DNA of 64,000 nt from Cryptomeria japonica (lineage: Eukaryota; Streptophyta; Pinopsida; Cupressales; Cupressaceae), in assembly GCF_030272615.1 (NCBI RefSeq), contig NC_081405.1, forward strand, positions 608,828,677 through 608,892,676, written 5' to 3'. The translations under genes and the position numbers were made by a program. Each line of letters begins with the position of its first letter. Positions within the stretch are counted from its first letter, which is position 1. The notes beneath the pieces were generated by a model, which made no database searches, was not told where the DNA came from, and saw only the letters and a program-made list of their open reading frames with translations. Positions 36,201-48,743 of this stretch are shown one piece after another.

Positions 36201-39200
36201 ATACCTTAGTATGGGACCATGTGCAATAGAGTCACGTGTTATTTTCTTCACCTTTAAACGATAATTAGCCTATATGTTAGAGGGACAATATGTACCAAGT
36301 TGATATTACATATTTCCTGCATCTTCTAGCAACACTAGCATATTAAATGAATAAGGCAGCATGTGTTATATCCTTCCATGCAAACCATTTTGGCATGAGT
36401 ATCTTCTCTAATATTGTCATCAAACTGTTAGAAGTATAATTAATGTGAGAGGTATAATTACAGTCCAGCAAATGATTCTCTTATTTATTACTATATATAT
36501 TTCCATACATTAAATTTAAAAGTGGTAATTAATTTAATATAAAAATGTCCAATATCAATTTATTTCTTTGTATGTAACTTTTGAAGGATGGTGTTAGACA
36601 TAGCTGGAATAACATCCAGTTTCGCTGGTACATGAGGAGACTGTTTCATATTTAAGTTACTAAATTTGAGAGTTTATATTTATATAGTGAATTATTTTTT
36701 TATTATTTCTTTAAAGTTTGTGTATATATTTTTTTTCATCTGAAAAGTTATACAAACAAATTAGTTTAAGTTTCATTCAGTTTTATTATTTTATTATTTT
36801 ATGTAATGTTCTTTAGTGTGATGCAAGTTTCACTGTGAAAGTATTGAAAGAGATTTTCTGTGTAATTTGTTTTTTAGTCTATTCCCAATTACATTTTAAT
36901 ACAATCTAAATAGAATATTTTTCTTTTTTTGACCAATTTGTATAGACTTTGAAATAACAATGCAATACAATCATAGTAAACCATGAGAAGAAGTTTAATG
37001 CATAATTTTATTCAGTTCATTTATTTGTTTAATGCCAAAGATAAAAGATAATAGTGCTCAAATTTCCCTAGACGAATGAAAACACAAAAAGTAAAGATTA
37101 TTTCCTTTCACATAGGAAAAAACAAAATGATGTTAAAAATAGAATGAATGGTTGGAGGATGTTTAAGAGGAAAAATTATTATAGAGTTGATTATGTATGA
37201 GGAAGAAAACCATAGAAGTTTAGGAAAAGATACTAAATTATAAATATCTCATGCCTTTATGTGAAAATGGAAGAATTGTTTTTTCAATATAGTATGTTCA
37301 TGTCTAAGAAATATGAGAGAATTTAAGAATTATGAAATATTGTTTTAGATTTGACAATAAGATATTAGGAAAATAAAAAATGAGAGAATCTAGATAGAAT
37401 ATTTTAAAATAGATTAAAATTTAAATAAATACATATAATTTTAGAAATAAAATGTAAAACAAAGATAATCAAAATGATTAAAAAATTTAATAAAATGGTA
37501 TAATTTAATTTAATTTACATTTGTATTAGGATTTATTGAAAGACAATATATTTTTAATTTTTTTAAATGAAAGGGTCAAATATAAGATTGTATGGAAGTT
37601 GCATCCAAAGTCCATGAAAATCCACTTAATTTAATTTAAAATAAAAAAAATTAATAGATTTTCTCTAGCAAAATATCCAAAATACATAAATTGTAATGAT
37701 CAAGTATTAATTGGTGAGTGTTAAAGTGTAACTACCAAGAATTGGGATAGAAATAATTTTGAATGCATGCCATTTTACTTATTTAGAATAAATAGTTGTA
37801 AAGTAAAATAAAATTGCTATTTAGAGTGCATTTGAGCGGCAAAGGTAATTGTTTTCTTGCAAGATACCAACATATTACTTCAAAATCAAAATTTTGTATA
37901 AATATTTCATAATTTCCATTAAATAGCATGAAATTGTATTATTTGCATATGCAAATTTCAAAATTTAATGTGACTTATTATAATTTTTATTGCAAATTTT
38001 GCATGCATTTTTGTCCTTGTAATTTGAAATGCTAAAATTTGAATACACTCTTAATAACAGGATAGTGAAGTGCTTAGCAAGTTAGCTTAATATATATGCA
38101 AATCTCAAACCTTAGTTTGATTTGGTGCAACTCTAAAAGTTTTAATTCATTAAATAGAGAGACCAAGATGAAATACTCTATTGCACAAAATTGAAAACAA
38201 AAATTATAAATTGCATCTAATTTTTTTCATTTAGATAAATGCTTTATTAAATAGGATGAACATAATTTAGTGTTGTGAAATTTTGCATCCATTTTAGTAT
38301 AAGGACATACTAGACTACAAATAAGAGCTATTTGTGCTAGAAAAAACAATTTAACTTGAACATTTAAAATATTATCAAATTGTAATGTCATTTTCTTGGA
38401 AAAAGTAAATGTCATCTAGAAACTGGAATATGAGACACAAAAGAATTATTTATATCCTTTGCCTTTGGTGGCAATAGTCGTTGTTTTATGGAAGATACTT
38501 TGCATATGAGATTATGAGTGGTGGTCTTTTAATTGAATTTATTGCCAAAATAATGGTGGAAACAACCATTGTTTTATGGTAGATATATTAGTATTTGCAA
38601 GTATGCAATGTATTTTATGCAGTATGGTAAGTTTGAGACTTTTTTTTATCTATATATCACTATAATCTATAGTTGAGTAGGGATTTTGTATTTTGCTACT
38701 TAACAATTCTTTTTTGAATTTGAAATGGTGTAAAGTTGAAAGTTATAGTTGAGCATGGATATTAAATATATATATTTTTTTCTATTGAACAAGCTTGGTT
38801 TCAAGCAACAAGTCTTGGTTTTTTGATATTGTAGTATCTTTTTAGCTTTTTTATTTTTAGGGTTTACAAATTTTTTTTTATAATTTAATATTTTATTATA
38901 TATTAAATTTATAAATTTCATATCACATTTCTTTATGATTTTTTTTTTTTAAATTAATCTTTTTTTTCATAATTATTGTGGGAGTTATTTACATCTTCTT
39001 GCATAATTAAGGACATATTTATAGTGAATATTTTGATTGTTGCAAGTATTTTCTTGCATAGCTCTCATTTGTCATATAGAAAGTAGGGTGATTTATTCAT
39101 TTTTATGAATGTTAAATATTTTGAAATTTGATATCTCTCGGTGAATTTTATATAGATTTTTTAAAATATAGGTATACTAGTTAATAAATACGGTCAAATG

Positions 39201-39789
39201 CGCATCCTTAATGATGGATACACTATACTTTCTGTTTGTTGAGTCAGCATTCAATGACAAAATTGAAAGAAATCTTGTAGTCGCCAATAGTCATACACAT
39301 TTGAAAACATTGTCGACTTGGTGTTTCTTATGGGCCTTTACACTTATCATTAAGATAAATGGTCCCTGCTTAAATGTCAACGTGGTCTTTTTTTTTCATA
39401 ACATTTAATCATAGAGATATTATCCTGTATTCCAAGTTTTACATTGTAATCATTTAATTTTTGTATATAGGTCTATATATAGCAATACATACCAAGTTTA
39501 AAATGCATTTAGTTCAGCTTTATTTTAGTTTTTGAAGTGGTAAAATGTCCTCAATTCATGGTAAGTTATATTGTATTTTATTTCAAATTATATCTTTGTT
39601 TGACTATCATTATATTTTATTTAAAATTAAAAATAAAAAATTGACTATTTAATTCAATACATGTTAAAAAAATATATAATTTGATATGAATTTAAATTTA
39701 ATAGAAATATATTTTTTCAAATAAAAATTTGAATTTGAATTTGAAAGAGGTTTTAATAAATATAAATATTTATTGTTTATTATTATGAG
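36201..39789. other. AT-rich intergenic DNA
   Basis: Long A/T runs, no domain-bearing frame and no terminal repeats recognised on either strand. Confidence 0.5.
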
Positions 39790-40440
39790 GAAAACATATT
39801 TTGAAGGGACCCAAAACCTTATATAAATAGATTTAACTAGGATTTGAAATCTATAAGAAAAGTGTTACTAACAAATAAAAAGTGCTAAATAGAACCTAAC
39901 AATGGCCAAAGCCACCTAAAAAATCAACTCATTATAATAATAGCATTGAGTTTTGAAAAGGCTCCCATAACCCTTAAATAATACAATAATAAAATCTCAT
40001 TACCTTCTTTATGCACCACCTCTATAGGAAAAAAATGATAGAAGTTTGAACCACACACTGGCTAAACCAAGAAAAGGAAAAACTCCTTGAGGCAGCAACA
40101 ATAGAAACAATGAGAGAACCAAAACAAGAAAAGTGAAGAGAATAAAACTACTACTACAACCAAATTATAAAATTCCATGACACAACAAGTAAACATTGTG
40201 TCTTAAAATGAGGGATAAAAGTTGTAGTTGAAAGATAAAACACCAAAAAGATAAGCAGATTCACCCAAACCCACCACAGAGAGGACATCCCAGGATTTGG
40301 TTGGCACAAAACCATCTTCATCTTTATTAGACCCATTGTCTCCCTCATCCATAAACCCTACTAAGCCTCCACCTAAAACCCTACCACCACCCGTCGAATT
40401 GTCACTCATGCTCTTTTCTCTTTTGTTCTCAATTTTCATC
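39790..40440 (-). mobile_element. Short retroposon-like block, same family as 28290-29942
   Basis: The minus-strand frame 40439-40203 reads MSDNSTGGGRVLGGG, then DEGDNGSNKDEDG and SWDVLSVVGLGES. The start parallels the frame at 29923. At the other end the minus strand carries GGGTTATGGGAGCCTTTTC (near 39960) and TTTTGGGTCCCTTCAAAAT (near 39800). The block is about 650 bp, so most of any original element is missing. No target duplication found. Confidence 0.4.
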
Positions 40441-40609
40441 TTTTATATAAATATTGACTGTAAATTTTATAGTTTAGGTTATTATATGAAAATATTAATA
40501 TATATTAATGTCCCTTACATCAAAATATATGTTACTAATTAGTGTAATGGTGAAAAAACTATAAATGTACATGAATGTGATGTGATTCTCTTTGCACAAA
40601 TGTTTAGGG

Positions 40610-41045
40610 ACTAGTCTTAATTCTCAATTCATATATTCTTATGTAATTAGATAAAATCCACGATGAAAAATTGACCTTAAATTTTACATTTAAATTCATA
40701 TTTTTTTCAGAACAACTCCTTCAAAACTAGTTGTTATGAGTTGACTCAATTAAGAAAAGTTAATTTGTGTTATGATATTTAATAAATGGACAAAACCTTA
40801 TTCTCTTTTCATCAATATAAAAGCTCTTATATTTTGATTTTCAATGAGTATAAAATGACATTAGTGGATCACATCAACATTTACATCTAACAATACTATT
40901 CAATATAATATATAGTTTCCTACTATCTTTAGTGTTTGCACAAAAACCAATATTAAATCTTAGGGTTTTTACTTGAGGTAGAAACCCTTCCCTACAAAAA
41001 TCCTCAAAGGTGTTTGTCAAAACCACATGTTTTACATATTTATGT
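40610..41045. repeat. Member of a dispersed repeat (partner near 46300-46700)
   Basis: Shares, in order, a TTGTTAtGAGTTgACTCAA word, an AAGGTTTTATcT-like word, CATTAACAT-type words and a TTAAATCTtAGGGTTT word with 46300-46700. Similarity is patchy and the ends are undefined. Class unknown. Confidence 0.35.
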
Positions 41046-44000
41046 TTCAAGAAATGAGATTATTATCTTACAAGTAACTTAAAATTTGTACACCTTTTAC
41101 AAGAATGGCACCATTAGATCGAGACAAAAGGTTTTATTTTCCAACTAAAGCATGGGTATGGTGATTGATCAATGAGATGCACGTGTTTAGTAATTTTTAT
41201 TTGGATCATATAGAAATAGACCATGCTACCTAAGAGATCTCAATTTTTTTAAAATCAAATAGTAACAAAGTATTCTAGTTCAAGTTATTTATTCCACTAG
41301 CTATTTTCATGATTACTAGTGATAGCGTATGCTAAACCTTGAATCATGCATTCTTATCTCATGATTTCCTAGTGGTAAAGTTAAATCATGAATATTTTAT
41401 TTTATTCTATATTGACAATATTTCTTGAATGTTTTACATATTTGTATGTTAGTTTCCTTCAGATACCCTTTCTACCTTTATATGTAGATTTATCTAGAGG
41501 AACATAATGTTGTTCAATTCATCGATTTGCATCAATAGTTATTCTCATTTTATCTGTTCTATTTTCATTATATTTTGTTGAAAATGTAGGGTAATGAGAT
41601 AAATTGCACATTTAAATGTCTTCCATTTTTACCTAATTTTTTCTTTACTTATTTATGATGCTTCATCTTCTTTTATTTGTTTATTGTTTATGTACCATGT
41701 TTTAATATTTGACACATATAATGTAAGAATATGTTATGATTTTTTATTGTATAAGATGTTTTTTTTTTTTTTTTTTTAATCTTAGATTGAAGGCACATGT
41801 TCTTCATTCAAAGAGTTGTTGCAAATTATTTTTAATATTAGCTTATGATACTATTTAATTTTAATTTTGTTTTATATATTTAACTATAACTTATCATCTA
41901 GATTTATTTGGCCACTAAAGTGGGCATAAGATTTAATATAAAAGGTATATTGCTTATATTAATCATTTTATGTTTTTAGATTTGTTTAGTGTTCATAACC
42001 ACTATTATTATTTAGGTTATATTTAGTCCATTCTTAGCCTTTTAGCTACTCCTAGTTTCTACATCATGCGGTGCTTTATATATTTAGTCAAGTTTTTGTG
42101 TATTTTTTCAAGTTCTCCAATGGATTTTCATGTTTCATTCTATCCTATGAAAATTTTATAAGTGTTTGGTACTTGGATACGAAGACAAGACATCCACATT
42201 CATTTGATACACTAATACACTTTGACAATAGATTCACACATCAACCAATTTTAACTTTCTAAAATCTCTTTTGCTTCCAAACAAAAATAATAACTATCTT
42301 ATACTCAATAGTGAAATTTGAACAAACAAATTTACATGTTTGAATGCATATTTAGATTCCCTCTCATTATTTGAAGATTTAAATCACATCTTCTCATACA
42401 AGTTTGAACTATCTTTCACTTTCTTTAACATTTTATACTACTCTCCTTTGCTAGTGTCCTATTGCACCTTCCTAACCTTGTGATAAAATTCTACTATAAA
42501 GAAGATTATTTCATTGTTATTTAATCCTCTATTTATTATTTACATATTCTATTTATTATTCATGTCATGATGAAGTCATCACTCCTTCTTCTACAATACA
42601 CACTAAGATATTTCTCCCAAAATAGTAGCGATTATTTGTTAAAGATTTACTTTATCGTTGATTTTTATAGTCCTAGAAACACATAATGGTAGAAACATCA
42701 AGTGAAGGTATTGGAAATTCCTGATAAGCTCCCAAGAAGCCTAAAATATTTGTTTCTTAGCTACAAATCTTAATATGTTCAACTATATAGAGGTTTACAA
42801 GTATCTATTCCCTTCCTTTTCCATTTTTTTCTTTTAATTTTGGCTAGTTATAGTTACTTTTAATCATTTCTATGTTATCTAGTATCCCTAATTTTGTTTC
42901 TCTAGATATCCTATATTCTTGTTGCACATAAGGGTTTAATATATATAAAAAAAATTATTTTTATAAATTATATGAATTAAAATGCATGGTAAGGTTGATA
43001 CCACATAATTGGGTTGGTAGAAAAACGCACAAATGTTGATATGATATGACATCATCCAAAATAGTTAACTTCTTAACTTAGTTACTAGACACATTTTGAG
43101 TTCCTCTCTTTTTCTATGAGTTTTATTTTTCTTTTCTATTAATCAAATTTTAATAAATTAGATTGTATCATGTTTAGAAATATGAAAGACAAAAAGGTAG
43201 CCAAGACTACCCTTTTATCCATAAAGTATATAACATGATTGTGTTTCTTTATATCATGCTCATTTTTGTGAGTTATAATCTACTCCCTTTTAGTTGATAA
43301 TCTACTTTTTCTATACATAAAAGAAATTGTATTATAATGTGATCACATTATCTCACAGTTTAAAAAATATAAAACCTTAAACTTGGATTTTTGTCTTCAA
43401 AATACAACCCAAAGGGTTGAACTTGTATGTAAACACTTACAAACATCATTTCTAAAAAATATAGAAAAAAATGAAATGTTAAGTATGCCTCCAGTAAGTT
43501 TACAAACTTTCCACTATATTAAATTGTTGATTACTTTAGAAAATAAAATTTTAAGCTAGACACACCAAATTTTATGTTACATATTTTTTTGCTAAAAGTT
43601 GGAGCACTTTGTGTGCTATGCCTATTTGACCCCTATTAGCATGAACTATTATATTTTCAATTATTTTTAGTCAATTTTATATTAATGATCAATATTAAAT
43701 GATTATAACATGAAATATATTTTTAATGGATTTATTTTCTATAATCTCCACTCCAAATTAATTCAGTACATTAATTTTTATAAGTTTTTGTGATGGGTTT
43801 GAAACGAAATGTGAAATTAAATATATAATATTTATAAATAAGATAAGGTTATAAAGAGTGTCATGAATCAAATGGGTAAGGTTATCTAATAAAAAGGGAT
43901 GGTTTATAAGTAGGATTATAAAAATTTAATGGTGTGATACAAAATGAAATTAAGTTGTGTTGAATTTTACATCATATTAATGTAAATTATATAGCTTAGT

Positions 44001-44194
44001 TTTAGTTAGTTAATATATTAATAAAGGTAATGCTTATCCAAAAGGTACTTCTACTATTGGTTACAAAAGAAAGATGTACATATTAATAAAGTAAAAAGTA
44101 TACATATTGAGCCTCTGCAACAAAAGGACAAATGAATCAGGAGAGAAAGGTAAAAAATGATCCATTTACAAGAATATTTTGAAGACTGCTCTAT
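41046..44194. other. AT-rich intergenic DNA
   Basis: No gene seen. Contains a T run of about 20 near 41759. Short frames lack domains. Confidence 0.5.
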
Positions 44195-44570
44195 TGGAAG
44201 GTGTTTCTCTTCATCCCCTTGGATGTTCAGTGCCACCCTTAGAGATTCACTACATGGCTTAACCATCGCCTGTGCTTTGTTATGTTTTTTTATTTCATAT
44301 TAAGCATTAATAGGTCATTCTTTTGGCACAATAACAAAACTTGGCTAACAAATGGTATATGAGCTCAAGTCATGGGTTTAGATCAACTGGTCAAAATGGG
44401 AGGGATTGTTGGAAGGTCTGCATACTTTTTTCCCTTGGTTGTTCAACACCACCCTCAGGGATTTGTGACATGGTTTAACTCACTCCCTCCCATAATTGTT
44501 TATATTTGGTGTTTGTATCAGGCATTAATAGGTCAATCTTTTGGTCCAATGAGTGACATTAGATAAAACA
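44195..44570 (+). mobile_element. TRIM (terminal-repeat retrotransposon in miniature)
   Basis: The left LTR (about 44192-44350) and right LTR (44407-44570) share TTGGAAGGT, TTCAxxxCCACCCTxAGxGATT, ACATGGxTTAAC and GCATTAATAGGTCA. After the left LTR come two bases and TGGTATATGAGC (44353-44364), a decayed initiator-Met tRNA primer site. Before the right LTR lies the purine tract AAAATGGGAGGGAT (44393-44406), directly followed by TGTTGG. Only about 55 bp separate the LTRs. CTATT at 44191-44195 and 44571-44575 is a 4-5 bp target duplication, depending on which base starts the LTR. All hallmarks of a TRIM are present at 0.38 kb total; it has no coding capacity. LTR divergence shows it is old. Confidence 0.8.
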
Positions 44571-44575
44571 CTATT

Positions 44576-46182
44576 TTACATAGATATGTGATGGATTTAG
44601 TGGATATAAAACTGGATAAGAATGATCCCTTGGTGAAATATTATCTCATATATCTAGTTGATAATTTAAAATTATGAGTTTTATTTAAATTTAGTGCTAT
44701 GCTTATTATCTATATTTGAATTATATGTTATATTTTTCTTCTTTGTTTCATGTTCTTAGTTAACATGTGGATGACAAAAAGGAACATTTTGTGATGAATG
44801 ATAACATGAATTTTATTATGCATGGAAGTACTATCAAAGTGTGCCCCACTTGTGATTAGGGTAAAACATAATTTTGGTTATCAAAAAAATGTTGAAAACA
44901 TTAAATAGAGGTCCTTTAATTAAAGCTACAACACATGCTACTTATTATTTTTAAATTTTTTTACATTTTAAAGCTTTACATGTGTAAAACACCTATAGTA
45001 AGTGACGTTGATTTTAAAGATCCTAAAAATTACGGCCATCCATATTAAATTCCTTTGGTGAACATTGAACTTGTATTCACCTAGATTTTAATAGAAAATT
45101 ATAATTTTTATCAAGGTTTAAACAATAAAGTGATAGTGAAATGACAAGAGATTTAATAGGATTGCACCTCTTGAAAAGATATTTTTTAAATTATTTCATG
45201 TTTATCTTTTTATTATTATACTTTTTTTTAATTTTCTAGTCAACATACATTTTCTTATGAAATATAAATCTATTTTGTTAATGAACAAGAAAAATATAAA
45301 TGTAAACAAAACTAAAATATATGAGTACCCAATATATCGATATATCTTTTTAAAATAAAATAAAAATAATTTGAATATATGCAAATAATATAAATGATAC
45401 TGGAATAGTAATCTATATTATAATTAGTTTAAACTAAATATATTATTATAAATAAAAAACATGATAAAATATATTAAAAACTATGTATTCTCTTCATATC
45501 ATTGTAAATTATTATTTTAAAAAATTTATGAAATTTTCTTATTTTTAGAAGTTATTTATAAAGACATAATATCACTAATTATAAATATTATATATTATAA
45601 AATAAAATAAAATAACAAAATGTTCAAAACATTAAAAGAATTCTAAAAGAAAAAATTTAAAATGCATTTCTAGACCCACATACAAAATATCACAAGATAA
45701 CTATTTCACATAATGGAATACTTAATTGTTTCCAAGTGCTATAAGTGATGTAAAGTTTTACTATTAAAAACTAATTATTTAAGTATGCAACATACCACAA
45801 TAGTATCTTATTGTATTATATGATTCATATCAATTATTTATATACTTTTTTATTTGTTTTCCTTTTGTCTTCTCTCTATGAATTTGGGATGATACAAGCT
45901 ATAGAGTGATTGCTAACTTTTCATATAATGTGAAAAAAAAAATACAACTTTTGTGTTCTTTGTTTGACCTTTTCCATTTTCATTTATATTATACATTAAA
46001 TTTCACATCTTCTTTCATGTCTCCCTTATTATGTTTCTCCACTTGGGATCATCCCATTTTATACCTCTTTTTATTATTTTTTATTGATTATCTTGAAGTT
46101 ACCTAAACCTAATAAGACATTGAAGAAGACATAACTTAATATAGAATATAAACAATGATCTTTTACTTTCATTTGTCTAAAG
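44576..46182. other. AT-rich intergenic DNA
   Basis: No supported feature; sequence from 45180 to 45660 is almost entirely A/T. Confidence 0.5.
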
Positions 46183-46276
46183 TGATGTATACAAATGGTG
46201 TCAAGATTGATTTAGGTTTAGGTTATTATTTTAACTCTTGTGCAAAGTTAACTCTTGACATCATTTGTATACATTA
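46183..46276. repeat. Inverted repeat, 24-bp arms
   Basis: 46183-46206 (TGATGTATACAAATGGTGTC...) pairs with 46253-46276 (...ACATCATTTGTATACATTA) at 22 of 24 positions, with a 46-bp spacer. The spacer also repeats TTAACTCTTG twice. It may be a small MITE-like remnant or just a chance palindromic duplication; no flanking target duplication is clear. Confidence 0.6.
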
Positions 46277-46299
46277 CAAGAGACCAATCATGATAATTT

Positions 46300-46700
46300 T
46301 TTCACCAAATCCTTTAGTCAAGTCAAATCTATGAGTATTTAAATGAGAATAAAATTTTTAAATTCAAATTTATTTTTGACCCTAAGATGACCCCTTTCCA
46401 AAAAATTGTTACGAGTTAACTCAAGTGGGATGTGTGTTAACTTGTACATTAAGGTTTTATCTAAAAAAACAAACATTAATTCAATTTTCATCCATCAAAT
46501 ATTTTTTTTTCTAATTTACATCATCAAATAGAGTGCATTACATCATTAACATTGATATTTGGCAAATAATTGTTACCTTCGATATTTATATGAAAATGGT
46601 TAAATCTAATACCAAGGGTTTGATCAAGTGAGAGGACTCTTGACAAACAAACTCGTCAAAGTATTTCATTAAGGCAACTTATTTATAGACTTAAATCCAA
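46300..46700. repeat. Member of a dispersed repeat (partner 40610-41045)
   Basis: Contains TTGTTACGAGTTAACTCAA, AAGGTTTTATCT and TTAAATCTAATACCAAGGGTTT in the order seen in the partner. Decayed; no coding content. Confidence 0.35.
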
Positions 46701-47322
46701 ACACGTGAAGTACTTCAATTTAAATCACTAAAATTTCATAGAACATTTATGTACATAAAGGTTATGTCCCAAATAGAATTCACTTTTACAACCATAGAAT
46801 TCAATTTCTTAAACATCTATTTAAATAATATAAAATAAATGTCAACTCGTCATTTATTAAAACATTCTGAAACCAGATATTATATAGGAAAACATATTAG
46901 ATGAATACACTAGATCCTATAATCAATATCAACATACTAAACTAAATTCTTGTCCAAAATGTATATGCTTATCCCGTCAACTTTTTAAATAAATAGGATT
47001 AACTATTGTATTGAATTATTGCTTTTCCCTTGCTTTTCCCAGTACAATTGGTTTCTACGGGTAACATACTGCTTACTTCAAACGAGAGCAAGTAATTTGA
47101 TACGGTGTAATACAAAGTATGTTTTCTTTAACAATGGCAAGCCAGATGGGAAGCTTTGATAAAAAATAAATTAAAAATATCAAAGAGATGTTTATAACGT
47201 CATCTTACTGCTACAAAACCAACGGAAAAGAAATTCTGATGAGAATATCTTATGGATTATCATTTATCCTTTTGTTTCGTATTTTTGAATAGTGACATAA
47301 TTTTTCTTTTTTCTTATAGCAT
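46701..47322. other. AT-rich spacer
   Basis: Nothing recognised. Confidence 0.45.
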
Positions 47323-47339
47323 TTTATAAATCTATAGTT

Positions 47340-48245
47340 TTTTTATTAGATTAGCAAGGAGGTGGTCTTGAACTGGAGAAACAACAACCAACTTATAAGA
47401 TCATAGAACCATCAGCATACAAAAACCGATCTCTCTTAAAAAATAATAAAAAACTTTCATCACCTTATAGCTATTTCTACTAATAAGAAAAAGCTTTCAG
47501 TTGTTAAACCAAATAACAGTAGCTAATCCATTAACCTTCTCCTTAGAGCTAATAATCATAGAGTTCATATCAACATTAAACCTATCATAAACATTTCTAG
47601 AAAAGTCATAAACTAAACAGTTGATTGAAAGGGGTTTGCAGACCCCACAATTGTTCTCAAAACGGCAAGTCATAGCCATAAAAACACTAACAGAAACATA
47701 GCTAAGAATAGCTACTCTTTCTTGAGTAGATTCCAAAAAAATTTTAACCTACCCAAATTCGAAATCCATGTATCATCCTAGTCCGTGTCCTCCTCCTCAT
47801 TCAGCTTGTACTCGCTCCTCTTAACCTTCTTCTTTTTATTCCTCTAAATTCTGCCATGACCAGAGATCATCCCCATAACAGCGTTGTTCATGATCCCATC
47901 AGTAATTTGCCAAAGTGAATTGACAACATCGCATAATTCATTAATCTTCCTATCTTCCTCATTTTTCTTCTCTAGAGTAGACAATCTTTCTTTCATTTCA
48001 ATTAGCTGCCCCTTCATCTTATAACTTTCATCATCATCGGTAGGCATGGGAGAGCACTTAACCATTTCATCTTCTTCCGAGTTATAAGATTCCATCGGGC
48101 TTCTAAGCAAGAAATCGTTTTCAATTTCCGTTTTACTACTCTCATCGTCTCTTTCCTCTTCACCCTCAGATTCATTTTCAAAATTACTACTAATTCCACT
48201 TCTTCCTCCATATCCTTATTGAGGTTATCTTTCTTCTCTTTCCTC
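47340..48245 (-). mobile_element. Poly(A)-tailed retroposon with target duplications (retrocopy or non-autonomous LINE)
   Basis: The minus strand ends CTAATCTAATAAAAAAA (to 47340). TTTATAAAYCTATAGTT flanks both sides (47323-47339 and 48246-48262, one mismatch), a good target-primed duplication. Near the 5' end one frame (48219-47844) is open for about 124 codons: acidic (GEEERDDESSKTEIEND), then coiled-coil-like (GQLIEMKERLSTLEKKNEED), then LWQITDGIMNNAVMGMIS. It lacks its own ATG before 48110 and ends in TAG/TGA debris. A second frame (47736-47497, 79 codons) is Cys-containing. I do not recognise either. It is a spliced-mRNA retrocopy or a small LINE-driven element. Confidence 0.65.
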
Positions 48246-48636
48246 TTTATAAACCTATAGTTAATCTAAAGAACCAAGACGATATATTTTTTATTTGGGA
48301 CATTTGAAATTCCAGTGCGAAACCTCTAAGAAAATTTCAAGGCTACCTAGCAATAAGCTACAGGCTAAGTAATCCAATACTCCAATTTAAGTAGATTACA
48401 CTCCGTTATAGAAATACACACTTAAAAGTGTATGCTTTGATATATTTAATGATGACACCGGCTTTTGACACAGGTTGTTTATGGGGAAAATCAAATTCCA
48501 CTAAAGAATTAGTGCGGTGTATTGACATGGTAGAACATTGATTCCAATCTACACTGAGATCTTTTTACTATAATAATATTTTTCTTTTGAATTTATTTGT
48601 AAGTGTATGATAAGATCTATTATAATATTTTTTATT

Positions 48637-48694
48637 TTGACTTCAATTTTAAATGTATGATTAAATTTCTAAAGTTACTATTAATTGTTTGACT
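48637..48694 (+). promoter_or_regulatory. Two W-box words upstream of TIR2
   Basis: TTGACT occurs at 48637-48642 and 48689-48694, that is 102 and 50 bases before the TIR2 ATG. TTGACY is the WRKY-factor W-box core and is common in plant defence promoters. Six-base words are also expected by chance, so this is only suggestive. Confidence 0.3.
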
Positions 48695-48743
48695 AAATGA
48701 TATTTAAGTATAGGGCAAATGTATCCCTACCTGTGTAAGAAGC

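Noticed and set aside
44195-44570. Simple local duplication of about 140 bp
   Set aside because: The primer-binding-site word after the first copy, the purine tract before the second and the flanking CTATT make a TRIM the better reading.
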